A DNA stretch of 64,000 nt from Aquabacter sediminis (GTDB lineage Bacteria > Pseudomonadota > Alphaproteobacteria > Rhizobiales > Xanthobacteraceae). The notes beneath the pieces were generated by a model. That model did not search any database, was not told the origin of the DNA, and saw only the letters and a list, made by a program, of their open reading frames with translations. The translations under genes were made by a program, and so were the position numbers. Location of the stretch: NCBI RefSeq assembly GCF_028863665.1, contig NZ_JARBFX010000003.1, positions 530,782 through 594,781 of the forward strand. Direction: 5' to 3'. This document shows, in pieces, positions 1 to 9,364 of this stretch; within the stretch, counting starts at the first letter, position 1, and the number at the start of each line of letters is the position of its first letter.

Positions 1-675
1 GTGGTGGCGGTGCCCCAGGCCTGGATCGATGTCTCCACCATGGACGACCTCGACGACGTGGCCAGCCATTTCCACGGCCGGACCGGGCGCCGGATCCGGG
101 TGGCGACCAAATATGTGAACCTCACGCGGTCCTTCTTCGCCCGCCACGGCATCGTGGACTATCGGATCGTGGAAAGCGCCGGCGCCACCGAGGGCACGCC
201 TGCCGCAGGGTCTGCGGAACTGATCGTCGACATCACCACCACGGGCGCCACCCTTGCGGCCAACGCGCTGAAGGTGGTGGATGATGGCGTCATCCTGCGC
301 TCGGAGGCCAATCTGGTGGCCTCCCTCACCGCCCCCTGGACCATGGGCGCGCGCGCGGCGGCCCGCGCCATGTTCGACCGCATGGCAGCGGAGCGGCGCG
401 CCCGCACCATGCGGGAAGTGCGCACGCGCTTCGAGCAGTGCGATGCAAGCCTCGTGGAGCGGGCGGTGGCGGATTTCCGCTGCGTGGCCCCGTTCGGCGG
501 GCCCACCTCCTCCGGCATGCTCACCCTGCACTGCCCGCCGGACACCTTGCATGGCCTTGCCACCTTCCTGCGCACCCATGGGGCGAGCATGGTGACCGTG
601 GCGCCCATCGAATATGTGTTTGCCTCCGACAATCCGCTCTATGAGGCCCTGGAGGCCCGCCTGTCGGGCCGCTGA
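1..675 (+). CDS. hisG: ATP phosphoribosyltransferase, C-terminal part (cut by window edge)
   Basis: HisG joins ATP and PRPP in the first step of histidine biosynthesis in the cytoplasm. The visible 224 residues match the second half of the catalytic domain (residues around 25-45, with [13 protein letters not shown], and the Glu/Asp-rich [13 protein letters not shown] phosphate-binding region near 72-85) followed by the helical and ACT-like tail ending [10 protein letters not shown]. The frame is open to base 1, so the initial GTG is an internal codon and the protein starts outside the window; alphaproteobacterial HisG is roughly 325 residues, so about a third is missing. Its last 37 bases overlap tail-to-tail with the convergent acyltransferase gene. 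Confidence 0.93.
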   Translation: MVAVPQAWIDVSTMDDLDDVASHFHGRTGRRIRVATKYVNLTRSFFARHGIVDYRIVESAGATEGTPAAGSAELIVDITTTGATLAANALKVVDDGVILRSEANLVASLTAPWTMGARAAARAMFDRMAAERRARTMREVRTRFEQCDASLVERAVADFRCVAPFGGPTSSGMLTLHCPPDTLHGLATFLRTHGASMVTVAPIEYVFASDNPLYEALEARLSGR

Positions 676-1853
676 CGGGCGAGGCCATAGGCGCGGCGCA
701 CCTGGACGCCGCGCTCCAGACGCTCCGCCATGCGGTTGAAGCGCACCTGCGCCGGGCGCTCGATGCGGGCATGGGTGAAGGCGGAGAGGGCCAGAACGGC
801 GGCGAGGATCGCCGCCAGCAGCACAAGGCTGGCGGGCATGCCGCCGAGGTCATAGAGCGCCTTGGCATGCCCTTCCACCATCACCTGCCGCTCGAGATTC
901 ACCCCGAGGAGGCCCGCCATCGCCCAGGCGAGGAAGGCGGCGACCATGAGCACCCATTGGTGCGTCATGTAGATGGAATAGGACCACGCCCCCAGCCGCG
1001 CGAACGGCTTGGCGAGAAGCAGCCGCGAGACCGCTCCCCCTTGCCGGGCGAACACCAGAACCGCACCGGCAAACACAAGGGGCGCGGCGAGGCTCCAGGG
1101 CGCCACCTGGTCGGGTCCATGGCCGGCCGCCACGACGAAGCCCGCCACCGCGCCCACGGCGAGGAGTTCCAGCATGCTCGCCGCCGGGAGCCGTATGTCG
1201 CCGATGCGCGCGTGCAGGTGATAGGCCGCCACGCCCAGGAAGAAGCCTGCGACGCAGCGGAACAGGCCGAAATCGGCCGTTGAGTTCATATAGGTGGGCG
1301 ATGCGACGGCCAAGACGATGACGCCCGCCAGCGAGAGCAGCAGCGCCGCCACCCAGAGCCGACGGGCGGCCAGCACCACCACCGCCCCAAACAGAAGGTA
1401 GGTGTAGAATTCCGCCCCAATGCTCCAGCTCGGGGCATTCCACGACATGCCATGGAGATTGGCGGCATTCAGCAGCGCCAGATGGATGGGAATGGAGACG
1501 AGCGAATATTCGCTCGGCAGCACCGTGATGTCGAACCTCTCCGGGTGCGGCACCAGGTTGACGAAGCCAATAAAGGCGACGAAGGCCGCCAGCATGGCCG
1601 CGTGCAGCGGCCACAGCCGACCCATGCGCCGCACGACGAAGCTGCGCCAGTGGGCGAGGCTTCCCAGCCGGTGCCCATAGGCGTGGCAGACTACGAAGCC
1701 GCTGAGGACAAAGAAGAAGTCCACCAGCAGATAAGCATTCGCGACGAGCCGCACCTCCGTCAGGGGTGAGACAAACACGAAGCAGAAATGAAACAGGACC
1801 ACCAGCAAGGCGCAAATCCCACGCCACGCATCCAGCGCTTCAAAACGATCCAT
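639..1853 (-). CDS. Acyltransferase 3 family membrane protein (OafA/YrhL type)
   Basis: A 404-residue polytopic inner-membrane protein of the acyltransferase-3 family, which acylates surface sugars such as O-antigen or exopolysaccharide. The N-terminus shows the family signature, an [17 protein letters not shown] stretch with the catalytic-type His, followed by FFVLSGFV and about ten hydrophobic segments. The ATG at 1853 is preferred because GGAGGAGA lies 5-12 bases upstream; a TTG 24 bases further out has no such site. The gene stands alone, convergent with hisG, so its substrate cannot be inferred from neighbours. A second, distant member of the same family lies at 28.9-30.0 kb. Confidence 0.85.
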   Translation of the reverse strand: MDRFEALDAWRGICALLVVLFHFCFVFVSPLTEVRLVANAYLLVDFFFVLSGFVVCHAYGHRLGSLAHWRSFVVRRMGRLWPLHAAMLAAFVAFIGFVNLVPHPERFDITVLPSEYSLVSIPIHLALLNAANLHGMSWNAPSWSIGAEFYTYLLFGAVVVLAARRLWVAALLLSLAGVIVLAVASPTYMNSTADFGLFRCVAGFFLGVAAYHLHARIGDIRLPAASMLELLAVGAVAGFVVAAGHGPDQVAPWSLAAPLVFAGAVLVFARQGGAVSRLLLAKPFARLGAWSYSIYMTHQWVLMVAAFLAWAMAGLLGVNLERQVMVEGHAKALYDLGGMPASLVLLAAILAAVLALSAFTHARIERPAQVRFNRMAERLERGVQVRRAYGLARQRPDRRASRAS

Positions 1854-2078
1854 GCGCGTCTCCTCCGCTCTCCTCAATTGCTGCGGTGCGAAGGGGTTCC
1901 CCGCCGCCCATGAGCGCGGCGGGAAGCAGGTGCACGCTGGGCGCAGAGAAGCGGTTAAAAGGTGCGGCCTGCGTGCGAAGCCGCGCGGTCTTTCGCCCGC
2001 GCGCGTGAGGTCCTAAAGTCGGCGCAGACCGATAGACGGCGGGGGCGCACGGCGTCCCGCAGTGGCCCGGAGTGAACC

Positions 2079-4712
2079 ATGCGTGATGCCGAACCCCGTC
2101 CCGTGCGCCTTGCGGACTATCGTCCGCCGGACTGGCTGGTGGAGACCGTGCATCTGGATGTCAGCCTCCACCCGGAGGCCACCCGCGTCGTCTCGCGCCT
2201 CTGCCTGGTGCGCAATGCCAAGGGCCGGCCGGGCGCGCCGGTGGTGCTGGATGGCGACGGCCTGACCCTGGTGCGCGTGGCCATTGACGGGCTTCCCACC
2301 ACGGGCGGCGCGTTCGAGGCCAACCCGGCCGCGCTCATCATTCCACATCCCCCGGCCGATCGCTTCGTGCTGGAGGTGGAGACCCTGATCGACCCCACCG
2401 CCAACACCCAGCTGATGGGGCTCTATCGCACCTCCGGCACCTATTGCACCCAGTGCGAGCCGGAGGGCTTCCGCCGCATCACTTACTTCCCCGACCGCAC
2501 CGACGTGCTGGCGGTCTACACCACCCGCATCGAGGCGGACCGGGACGAAGCCCCCGTGCTGCTGGGTAACGGCAACCTCATCAAGAGCGGGCCGATCTCC
2601 GGCACCAACCGGCATTATGCCGTCTGGCACGACCCCTGGCCCAAGCCCAGCTATCTGTTCGCGCTGGTGGGCGGCAAGCTCTCCAAGGTGCCCGGCCATT
2701 TCGTGACCGCTTCCGGCCGGCCGGTGGACCTTGGCATCTATGTGGAGCCGGGCAAGGAGGCGCGCGCCGCCTATGCCATGGACGCGCTGCGCCGCTCCAT
2801 GCGCTGGGACGAGACCGCGTTCGGGCGCGAATACGACCTCGACGTGTTCAACATCGTCGCCGTCTCCGACTTCAACATGGGGGCGATGGAGAATAAGGGC
2901 CTCAACGTCTTCAACGACAAATACGTGCTGGCGAGCCCGGAGACCGCCACCGATGCGGACTATGCCCATATCGAGGCGATCATCGCCCATGAATATTTCC
3001 ACAACTGGACCGGCAACCGCATCACCTGCCGCGACTGGTTCCAATTGTGCCTGAAGGAGGGCCTCACGGTTTTCCGCGACCAGGAATTCTCCTCCGACCA
3101 GCGCTCGCGTCCGGTGAAGCGCATCGCCGATGTGCGGCTTCTCAAGGCACAGCAGTTCACGGAGGATGGCGGGCCGCTCTCCCATCCCGTACGGCCGGAT
3201 CTTTATCGAGAAATCAACAACTTCTACACGGCGACCGTGTATGAGAAGGGCGCCGAGGTGGTGCGCATGCTGCGCACCCTTCTGGGCGAGGACGGCTTTC
3301 GGGCCGGCATGGATCTCTATTTCGCCCGTCATGACGGGGATGCCGCCACCATCGAGGATTTCCTCGCCTGCTTCAGCGAGGCCACCGGCCGCGACCTGAC
3401 GCAATTCTCGCTCTGGTACACCCAGGCCGGCACGCCGAAGGTGCGGGTGCAAACCCAATATGACCCCGCAGCGCGCACCTATCGCCTGGATGTCACCCAG
3501 GCAACACCGGCAACGCCGGGCCAGCCCGACAAGAAGCCGGTGGTCATCCCGCTGGCGGTGGCCCTGCTCGGTCCCAATGGCGATGCCCAGCCCCTCATCC
3601 TCGCCGATGGCACGACGGTGGAGACGGGCGTCCTGGAAATCAGCGCACCGCACCAGACCTTCACCTTCACAGGCCTGGGGGTCCGCCCCGTGGCCTCGCT
3701 CAATCGCGGCTTCTCGGCGCCCATCAACCTGGAAGTGGACCTCACCGCCGAGGACCTTGTCTTCCTCGCCGCCCATGACAGCGATCCGTTCAATCGCTTC
3801 GACGCCATCCAAGGCCTGGCGTTTGATCTCCTCAAGCGCGGCGCCCGCGAAGGCACGCTGCCGCCGGCGGATGCCCTGCTCCACGCCGCCGGCCTGCTGC
3901 TGTCGGACCCTGCCCTCGATCCCGCCTTCAAGGCCCAGGCCCTGGCCCTGCCGGGCGAGAACGAGATCGCCCGGGAACTGGCCACCCTGGTGGACCCCGA
4001 CGCCGTCCTCCTCGCCCGCCGCCAGTTGAAGCGGGCTGTGGCGCAGGCGCTCTCCCCCGCCTTCGCGACGACTCACGCGGCTCTCACCTCCGGTGCGGCC
4101 TATTCGCCGGATGCGGCGGCGGCGGGCCGGCGGGCCTTGCGCAACCTGTGCCTGGACTATCTCACCGTCCCCGGTACGCCCGAGGCGCTGGAGCGGGCGC
4201 GCGGGGAGTATCTCGCCGCCGACAACATGACAGACCGCTTCGCGGCGCTCGCCGTGATCGCCCAGCATGACAGTCCCATCCGCGCCGAGGTGCTGGAGGA
4301 CTTCCACCGGCGCTACGAGCGCGACCCGCTGGTCATCGACAAGTGGCTGAGCCTCCAGGCCCAGATCCCCGAGCCGGGGACGCTCGACCGGGTGCGGGCG
4401 CTCACCTTGCTGCCCTCCTTCTCCATGACCAATCCCAATCGGGTGCGCGCCCTCATCGGCGCCTTCGCCATGGGCAATCCCACCCAGTTCCACCGTCTGG
4501 ACGGTGCCGGATACGACTTCCTGACCGACGTGGTGCTCACCCTGGACGGCACCAACTCGCAGGTGGCCTCTCGCATGCTGTCCGCCTTCAAGACCTGGCG
4601 GCAGATGGAGCCCCGCCGCGCGGCGCTCGCCGAGCGCGCCTTGCGCAAGGTGGCGGACACGCCCGGCCTGTCGCCGGATGTGGCGGATATCGCCTTGCGT
4701 TCGCTGGGCTAA
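2079..4712 (+). CDS. pepN: Aminopeptidase N (M1 zinc metallopeptidase)
   Basis: A cytoplasmic M1-family aminopeptidase that removes N-terminal residues from peptides. The 877-residue length is typical of proteobacterial PepN. The substrate-binding GAMEN motif is at residues 268-272 and the zinc site HEYFHNW begins at residue 304, followed by the downstream Glu of the NxxxxE helix (LKEGLTVFRDQEF). The DUF3458-type Ig-like and alpha-helical C-terminal domains fill residues from about 450 to the end. A GGAG lies just before the ATG. It is transcribed alone; the upstream 225 bases separate it from the divergent acyltransferase gene. Confidence 0.96.
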   Translation: MRDAEPRPVRLADYRPPDWLVETVHLDVSLHPEATRVVSRLCLVRNAKGRPGAPVVLDGDGLTLVRVAIDGLPTTGGAFEANPAALIIPHPPADRFVLEVETLIDPTANTQLMGLYRTSGTYCTQCEPEGFRRITYFPDRTDVLAVYTTRIEADRDEAPVLLGNGNLIKSGPISGTNRHYAVWHDPWPKPSYLFALVGGKLSKVPGHFVTASGRPVDLGIYVEPGKEARAAYAMDALRRSMRWDETAFGREYDLDVFNIVAVSDFNMGAMENKGLNVFNDKYVLASPETATDADYAHIEAIIAHEYFHNWTGNRITCRDWFQLCLKEGLTVFRDQEFSSDQRSRPVKRIADVRLLKAQQFTEDGGPLSHPVRPDLYREINNFYTATVYEKGAEVVRMLRTLLGEDGFRAGMDLYFARHDGDAATIEDFLACFSEATGRDLTQFSLWYTQAGTPKVRVQTQYDPAARTYRLDVTQATPATPGQPDKKPVVIPLAVALLGPNGDAQPLILADGTTVETGVLEISAPHQTFTFTGLGVRPVASLNRGFSAPINLEVDLTAEDLVFLAAHDSDPFNRFDAIQGLAFDLLKRGAREGTLPPADALLHAAGLLLSDPALDPAFKAQALALPGENEIARELATLVDPDAVLLARRQLKRAVAQALSPAFATTHAALTSGAAYSPDAAAAGRRALRNLCLDYLTVPGTPEALERARGEYLAADNMTDRFAALAVIAQHDSPIRAEVLEDFHRRYERDPLVIDKWLSLQAQIPEPGTLDRVRALTLLPSFSMTNPNRVRALIGAFAMGNPTQFHRLDGAGYDFLTDVVLTLDGTNSQVASRMLSAFKTWRQMEPRRAALAERALRKVADTPGLSPDVADIALRSLG

Positions 4713-4902
4713 GCTGGCGCCGCGGAAGCGCGTCGCCGCCCGCCCTGCCGGAAAAAGCGGCGGGAATGGGGATCGATTGCTGCCGAAACCGGCAGAGTGT
4801 GCACCGCAAACTGCACATTATCGCAGCGCCGCTTGGGACCTATCTTCACGTCATCGAAGGCGCCGGCCTCGCCGGCTCCCACCCTGACAAAGGATAAGTC
4901 CC

Positions 4903-5169
4903 ATGCGTTACCTCACCATCGCCCCCCTCGCCCTTGCCGCTGCCATCGGCTTCGCCTCCATCGCCCAGGCCGACGAATATACGACCGAGCAGAACAAGGA
5001 GAACTACACGGTGGCGGCGCAGACGGGTCCCGCCTATGAGGCCGCTCCGCTGGCCTATGCCACCCCCGCCCACCAGGCCAATCCGCTCGCCCAGATGCCG
5101 GCGCCCCAGCCCACGGCCGCCGACCAGATCACCTTCAAGATCGGCGACCGCGGCCTCGGCACCAACTGA
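4903..5169 (+). CDS. Small secreted protein of unknown function
   Basis: An 88-residue protein with a clear Sec signal peptide: MRYLTIAPLALAAAIGFASI followed by an A-Q-A type cleavage site near residue 24. The mature part, about 64 residues, is rich in Ala, Pro, Gln and Tyr, contains no Cys, and ends FKIGDRGLGTN. An AAAGGA ribosome-binding site sits 8-13 bases before the ATG, and a 13-bp stem-loop follows the stop codon, so it looks like a monocistronic gene. I do not recognise a family; a periplasmic or envelope location is inferred from the signal peptide only. Confidence 0.7.
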   Translation: MRYLTIAPLALAAAIGFASIAQADEYTTEQNKENYTVAAQTGPAYEAAPLAYATPAHQANPLAQMPAPQPTAADQITFKIGDRGLGTN

Positions 5170-5216
5170 ACGGCCCCCGCGCCGGTTGAGCCCTGAAAGC
5201 GCGAACTTGTGAATGA

Positions 5217-5247
5217 GGGGCGGCGGTCCGATCGGGACCGCCGCCCC
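5217..5247 (+). terminator. 13-bp stem-loop after the small secreted protein gene
   Basis: Perfect inverted repeat GGGGCGGCGGTCC / GGACCGCCGCCCC with a 5-base loop, 47 bases past the stop codon. There is no T-run after it, so it may stabilise the mRNA 3' end or act as a weak terminator. Confidence 0.5.
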
Positions 5248-5297
5248 ATATGCATGGCATTGGCCGGCGCAGCGCGCGCCCCGGCCCCGGAGGCCCA

Positions 5298-6242
5298 ATG
5301 ATGTCCCGTCTCGACGATGTGGAAGTCTTCCTGCGCGTGGTGGAACGCGGCAGCTTCAACGGGGCGGCGGAACAATTGGGCATGCCCGCCACCTCCGTCA
5401 GCCGCAAGATCAAGGCCCTGGAGGATCGGCTCGGCGTCCAATTGCTCCATCGCACCACGCGCAAGGTGTGGCCGAGCGAGGCGGGGCAGGCCTATTACCG
5501 CAAGTGCGTGGACGCCATGGCCGCCCTCGACCATGCGGATGCCGCCATCCGCGCCCTGACCCAGGAGCCGGAAGGTCCGCTGAAGGTGCTCATCACCTAT
5601 GCCCCGGCCATTCTCATCCTTGAGCCGGAGCTCGCGACCTTCCGCGCCCGCTATCCCAAGGTGCAACTGCACCTGACGCTGGACAATCATCCCCTCGATC
5701 TGATCGAACACGGCTTCGACGTGGGCGTGCGCACGGGGCCCGTGCGCGATTCCAGCTATCAGGTGCGCCGCCTGGGCCAGCAGAACCTGTCGTTGATGGC
5801 GAGCCCATCCTATCTGGACCGGCGGGGCCGGCCAACGCATCCCTCCGACCTCGTGGGCCACGATCTCATCGCCATCCGAAGCCATCCGGGGCCGCTGACC
5901 TGGGACCTGGACGGGCCGTCCGGCCCGGTGTCGCTCAAGATCACGCCGCGCATGGTGACCAATGACGCCATCATGGCATTGCGGCAGACCATTGGCGGAG
6001 CGGGCATTCTGATGATGTCCCGCTGCCTCGCCCGCCGGCGGTTGGATGCCGGCGAGCTGGAAGATGTGCTGCCGGACTGGCAGCGCCAGGAGCCCCTGGA
6101 CACCGTCGCCCTGTTCCCCGCCCGCGCCACCCTCGACCTGAAGGTGCGGGTGTTTGTCGACTTCATGGTGGAAGCCTATCAGCGCTGGCTTCGGGCGGAC
6201 GGAGCCTCCGCTCAATACTCCACCACGCCGTCCAAGGCGTAG
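5298..6242 (+). CDS. LysR-family transcriptional regulator
   Basis: A 314-residue LysR regulator. The N-terminal winged helix-turn-helix is at residues about 4-60 (SFNGAAEQLGMPATSVSRKI is the HTH) and a periplasmic-binding-type effector domain covers about 90-300. GGAGG stands 4 bases before the ATG at 5298 (7 before a second ATG at 5301), which rules out the open frame's further 16 codons. Its last 31 bases overlap the 3' end of the convergent Fae-like gene. LysR genes often control a divergent neighbour, but here the divergent side is only the small secreted protein transcribed in the same direction, so its target is unclear. Confidence 0.88.
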   Translation: MMSRLDDVEVFLRVVERGSFNGAAEQLGMPATSVSRKIKALEDRLGVQLLHRTTRKVWPSEAGQAYYRKCVDAMAALDHADAAIRALTQEPEGPLKVLITYAPAILILEPELATFRARYPKVQLHLTLDNHPLDLIEHGFDVGVRTGPVRDSSYQVRRLGQQNLSLMASPSYLDRRGRPTHPSDLVGHDLIAIRSHPGPLTWDLDGPSGPVSLKITPRMVTNDAIMALRQTIGGAGILMMSRCLARRRLDAGELEDVLPDWQRQEPLDTVALFPARATLDLKVRVFVDFMVEAYQRWLRADGASAQYSTTPSKA

Positions 6243-6763
6243 TGCTTCACGCTCTTGCGGTTGGCGATCAGTTCCTCCACCGTGGGCTCGCCCTTCAGCG
6301 CGCGGGCGATGGCGAGCTTGGTGGCCTCGTAATTGGTCCGGTAGAGGTCTGCCTTGTCGAGGTTGGGATCCTCCGGGCAGCGGGGATCGAGCCAGATCAT
6401 GATGATCATGCAGATCTCGTCCAGCCCTTCGCGGGGCAGGATGCCTTCGATGATGCAGTCGATGATGGCATCCCCGGTGGCGCCCTGCACCACCCCGCCC
6501 AGCAATTCCACATACTCGGCCGTGTGAATTGTGGCCTTGGTGGTCATCATGGTGGCAGGCCGCACCAGCTGGTTGAGGTCGCGCACCACGAACATGCGGG
6601 TGTGCCCCTGCACCTGCCCCATCATGGAGGCGAAGGCGGTGCCGGCGGGTCCGCGCACCGATCCGATGAGCACTTCCGGCATGGCATCGGTGAACTGGCC
6701 CTCGGCGGCAAGCACGGTGGCTTCGCCGGTTTTGAACCAGATGTCGGCAGCGGAGTGGGGCAT
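6212..6763 (-). CDS. Formaldehyde-activating enzyme homologue (Fae family)
   Basis: A 183-residue protein of the Fae family, whose founding members condense formaldehyde with tetrahydromethanopterin in C1 metabolism. Family signatures visible are IGSVRGPAGTAF (33-44), KATI (76-79), an EGILP turn (106-110), and YEATKLAIARALKGEP (145-160) with the NRKSVKH end. The ATG at 6763 has AAGGA 8 bases upstream. By eye-alignment the residue at the catalytic His position of canonical Fae (in the AHIDLIIG stretch) is Met28 here, so this may be a divergent paralogue with another role. No other C1 genes are next to it. Confidence 0.82.
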   Translation of the reverse strand: MPHSAADIWFKTGEATVLAAEGQFTDAMPEVLIGSVRGPAGTAFASMMGQVQGHTRMFVVRDLNQLVRPATMMTTKATIHTAEYVELLGGVVQGATGDAIIDCIIEGILPREGLDEICMIIMIWLDPRCPEDPNLDKADLYRTNYEATKLAIARALKGEPTVEELIANRKSVKHYALDGVVEY

Positions 6764-6848
6764 GGCGAGAATCCTTGAGAGGAGGAGATTTCTGCCTACA
6801 GCGTGCGGGCTCGAAAAACAGGTCGGTCCCCGCAATTTTTCGCCTCTT

Positions 6849-6905
6849 GACTCCCCCTGACTCTAGACAACGCACCCCCGATTCGATTCCAATCGACCTT
6901 GATTC
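6849..6905. promoter_or_regulatory. Cluster of five GANTC (CcrM methylation) sites before the pleC-type kinase
   Basis: GACTC at 6849 and 6859 and GATTC at 6880, 6885 and 6901: five sites for the cell-cycle methyltransferase CcrM in 57 bases, in the 237-base gap between the Fae-like gene and the kinase. Chance expectation is about one per 256 bases or fewer at this GC. Such clusters mark promoters whose activity follows the methylation state during the alphaproteobacterial cell cycle. Function here is inferred. Confidence 0.55.
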
Positions 6906-7000
6906 GGAGAGATGCGGCACGTCCCTCCAAGTCGAAAGAGGACGATAGGTCAAGGGGTGTGGCAGCCCTGAGGCCGGACAATCCGGAGAGGAGGCCGGCG

Positions 7001-9316
7001 ATGGCACGCGCCAACGCTGCGAGCGCTGGCGTGCGCGGGCAAGCCATTGGGGGACTTGCTCGATCCGTAGCACGCCCCGCCTATCAGCGGCTGCTGGAGG
7101 CCGAGCCCTTCCTGCGCCGCGTGGTCCCCGCCTTGATCGTGACCTTCCTCGGCGTCATCGGCGTCGGCGCGGTGGTGCAGGTGCACGCCCAGCGCCAGGC
7201 CGCCATCGACGCCGCCAAGGATGACATCGCCCTTATGGCCCTCGCCACCGCCGAGGGCCTCGGCCAGCGCCTCGGCGGCAATCCCGCCCGCGCCCAGGCC
7301 GCGCTCCAGGACAGCCTGCCCCCTCGCGCCACGCAGGAAGGCCGCCGCGTCTATGTGACCGATCCCGCCGGCCGCGTCATCGCGGCGGCCCCCTCGGGCC
7401 TGCCCGCCGCGAAATCGCTCGCGGACATCCTTGATCCCTCCCAGCCCCTCACCGTGTTCGCGGAGCGCGCTGGCGTGCTGGAGGTGCCCGTCAATGGCGA
7501 GGACGCGCTCGCCACGGTGCGCAACCTCAACCCGCCGCTGGGCCAGATCGTCTATGTGCAGCCCGTCAAGCGGGCGCTGTCCGTCTGGTCCGAGAGCACC
7601 ACGCTCACCATCACGCTGTTCACCACCACGGGGGCGGTGCTGCTGATTCTCGGCTTCTCCTTCCACTGGCAGGCAAGCCGGGCGCGGGAGGCGGACCATA
7701 TCTACGACACCGTGCGCATGCGCATCGACACCGCCCTCAATCGCGGCCGCTGCGGCATGTGGGACTGGGACATGGCCCGTGGGCGCATGTACTGGTCCGA
7801 CACCATGTTCGAGATCCTTGGCCTTGAGCGCCGGGACGAACTCCTGTCCTTTGGCGAAATCGCCAATCTCGTCCATCCCGACGACGGCGACCTCTACGAA
7901 CTGGCCCAGGAACTGGCCGACCGCCCCGGCGCCTCGGTGGACCGGGTGTTCCGCATGCGCACCGCACGCGGCGACTATGTGTGGCTGCGCATGCGCGCCG
8001 AGGTGGTGCAGCAGGCGGGCGAAGACGGCCCGCACCTGATCGGCATCGCCATGGACGTGACCGAGGCGCAGCACATGGCCGAGCGCACGGTCACCGCCGA
8101 CATGCGCCTGCGCGACGCCATCGAGAGCATCTCCGAAGCCTTCGTGCTCTGGGACAGCCAGAACCGCCTGGTGCTCTGCAATTCCAAGTTCCAGACGCTG
8201 CATGAACTGCCCGACGAGGCCATCGTCGCCGGCACGCCGTTCGACACCATCGCCACGGTCGGCCGTCACCCCATCACCCGCACTCCGTTGAAGCCGGAAG
8301 ACAAGCCCGAGGAAGGCTCGCGCGCCTTCGAGGCTCAATTGTCCAACGGCCGCTGGCTCAAGATCGCCGAGCGCCGCACCAAGGATGGCGGCTACGTCTC
8401 GGTGGGCACCGACATCACCCCGCTCAAGCGCCATGAGGAACGCCTCATGGACAATGAGAAGCGCCTGATGGCGCTGGTGGCGGATCTGCGCAAGTCCCAG
8501 CAGACCCTGGAGCACCAGGCGCAGCAACTGGCGGAGCTGGCCGAGAAGTATTCGGAAGAGAAGAACCGCGCCGAGGACGCCAACCGCGCCAAGAGCGAGT
8601 TCCTGGCCAATATGAGCCACGAGCTGCGCACCCCGCTGAACGCCATTATCGGCTTCTCCGAGATCATGGAGAGCGGCATGTTCGGTCCGCTGGGGTCGGA
8701 CAAATATTCCGAATACTGCACGGACATCCGCACCTCCGGCACCTACCTCCTCGACGTCATCAACGACATCCTCGACATGTCGAAGATCGAGGCCGGCCGC
8801 ATGCAGCTGGAGCTGGAGGATGTGCGCCTGGACGAGATCGTGGCGGATGCCATGCGTGTGATGGCGCTGAAGGGCGAGGAAAAGCGCCTCGTCATGACCG
8901 CCGACACCAGCGAAGGACTGGCTTTGCGCGGCGACAAGCGGGCGCTGAAGCAGATCTTGCTCAACCTGTTGTCCAACGCGGTGAAATTCACGCCGGAAGG
9001 CGGCAAGGTGGCGGTGCGCGCCCGCATCAATGGCGGGGCGGCGGTGATCGCCATCGAGGACACCGGCATCGGCATCCCCCAGGATGCCCTTACCAAGATC
9101 GGCCGGCCGTTCGAGCAAGTGGAAAGCCAGTTCACCAAGACCCACAAGGGCTCTGGGCTGGGTCTGGCCATCGCCAAGTCCCTGACCGAGCTCCATGGTG
9201 GCGCCATGCGCATCCGCTCGACCGAAGGGGTGGGCACCTCCGTCGTCATCCGCCTGCCCCTGGACGGGCGCGCGGCCAATGCCAATGAGGCGCCCCGTCT
9301 CAGCGCGGTGATGTGA
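7001..9316 (+). CDS. pleC: PleC-like membrane PAS-domain histidine kinase
   Basis: A 771-residue sensor kinase. Two membrane segments (about residues 41-61 and 202-224) enclose a periplasmic domain of about 140 residues; one or two PAS folds cover about 245-480, a coiled-coil linker follows, then the HisKA box FLANMSHELRTPLNAIIGFS near 533-552 and the HATPase domain (NLLSNAVKF, then DTGIGI and GSGLGLAI). The FGPLG stretch after the H-box is typical of the PleC/DivJ/PdhS kinases that act on DivK/PleD. The start at 7001 follows GAGGAGG. Gene order with glnE, the two-component pair and degP matches what I recall for Sinorhizobium pleC. Five GANTC sites lie upstream, fitting cell-cycle control. 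Confidence 0.8.
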   Translation: MARANAASAGVRGQAIGGLARSVARPAYQRLLEAEPFLRRVVPALIVTFLGVIGVGAVVQVHAQRQAAIDAAKDDIALMALATAEGLGQRLGGNPARAQAALQDSLPPRATQEGRRVYVTDPAGRVIAAAPSGLPAAKSLADILDPSQPLTVFAERAGVLEVPVNGEDALATVRNLNPPLGQIVYVQPVKRALSVWSESTTLTITLFTTTGAVLLILGFSFHWQASRAREADHIYDTVRMRIDTALNRGRCGMWDWDMARGRMYWSDTMFEILGLERRDELLSFGEIANLVHPDDGDLYELAQELADRPGASVDRVFRMRTARGDYVWLRMRAEVVQQAGEDGPHLIGIAMDVTEAQHMAERTVTADMRLRDAIESISEAFVLWDSQNRLVLCNSKFQTLHELPDEAIVAGTPFDTIATVGRHPITRTPLKPEDKPEEGSRAFEAQLSNGRWLKIAERRTKDGGYVSVGTDITPLKRHEERLMDNEKRLMALVADLRKSQQTLEHQAQQLAELAEKYSEEKNRAEDANRAKSEFLANMSHELRTPLNAIIGFSEIMESGMFGPLGSDKYSEYCTDIRTSGTYLLDVINDILDMSKIEAGRMQLELEDVRLDEIVADAMRVMALKGEEKRLVMTADTSEGLALRGDKRALKQILLNLLSNAVKFTPEGGKVAVRARINGGAAVIAIEDTGIGIPQDALTKIGRPFEQVESQFTKTHKGSGLGLAIAKSLTELHGGAMRIRSTEGVGTSVVIRLPLDGRAANANEAPRLSAVM

Positions 9317-9321
9317 GGGCC

Positions 9322-9341
9322 GGCCCGAGCATGTTCGGGCC
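9322..9341. terminator. Short stem-loop between convergent pleC and glnE
   Basis: GGCCCGA / TCGGGCC with a 6-base loop in the 48-base gap between two convergent stops; could serve both strands, though no T-run is evident. Confidence 0.35.
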
Positions 9342-9364
9342 AGACGTCGCCGCCCCGGGAAACT

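Noticed and set aside
2013..4493. Long open frame opposite pepN
   Set aside because: pepN has complete catalytic motifs; the antisense product is low-complexity.
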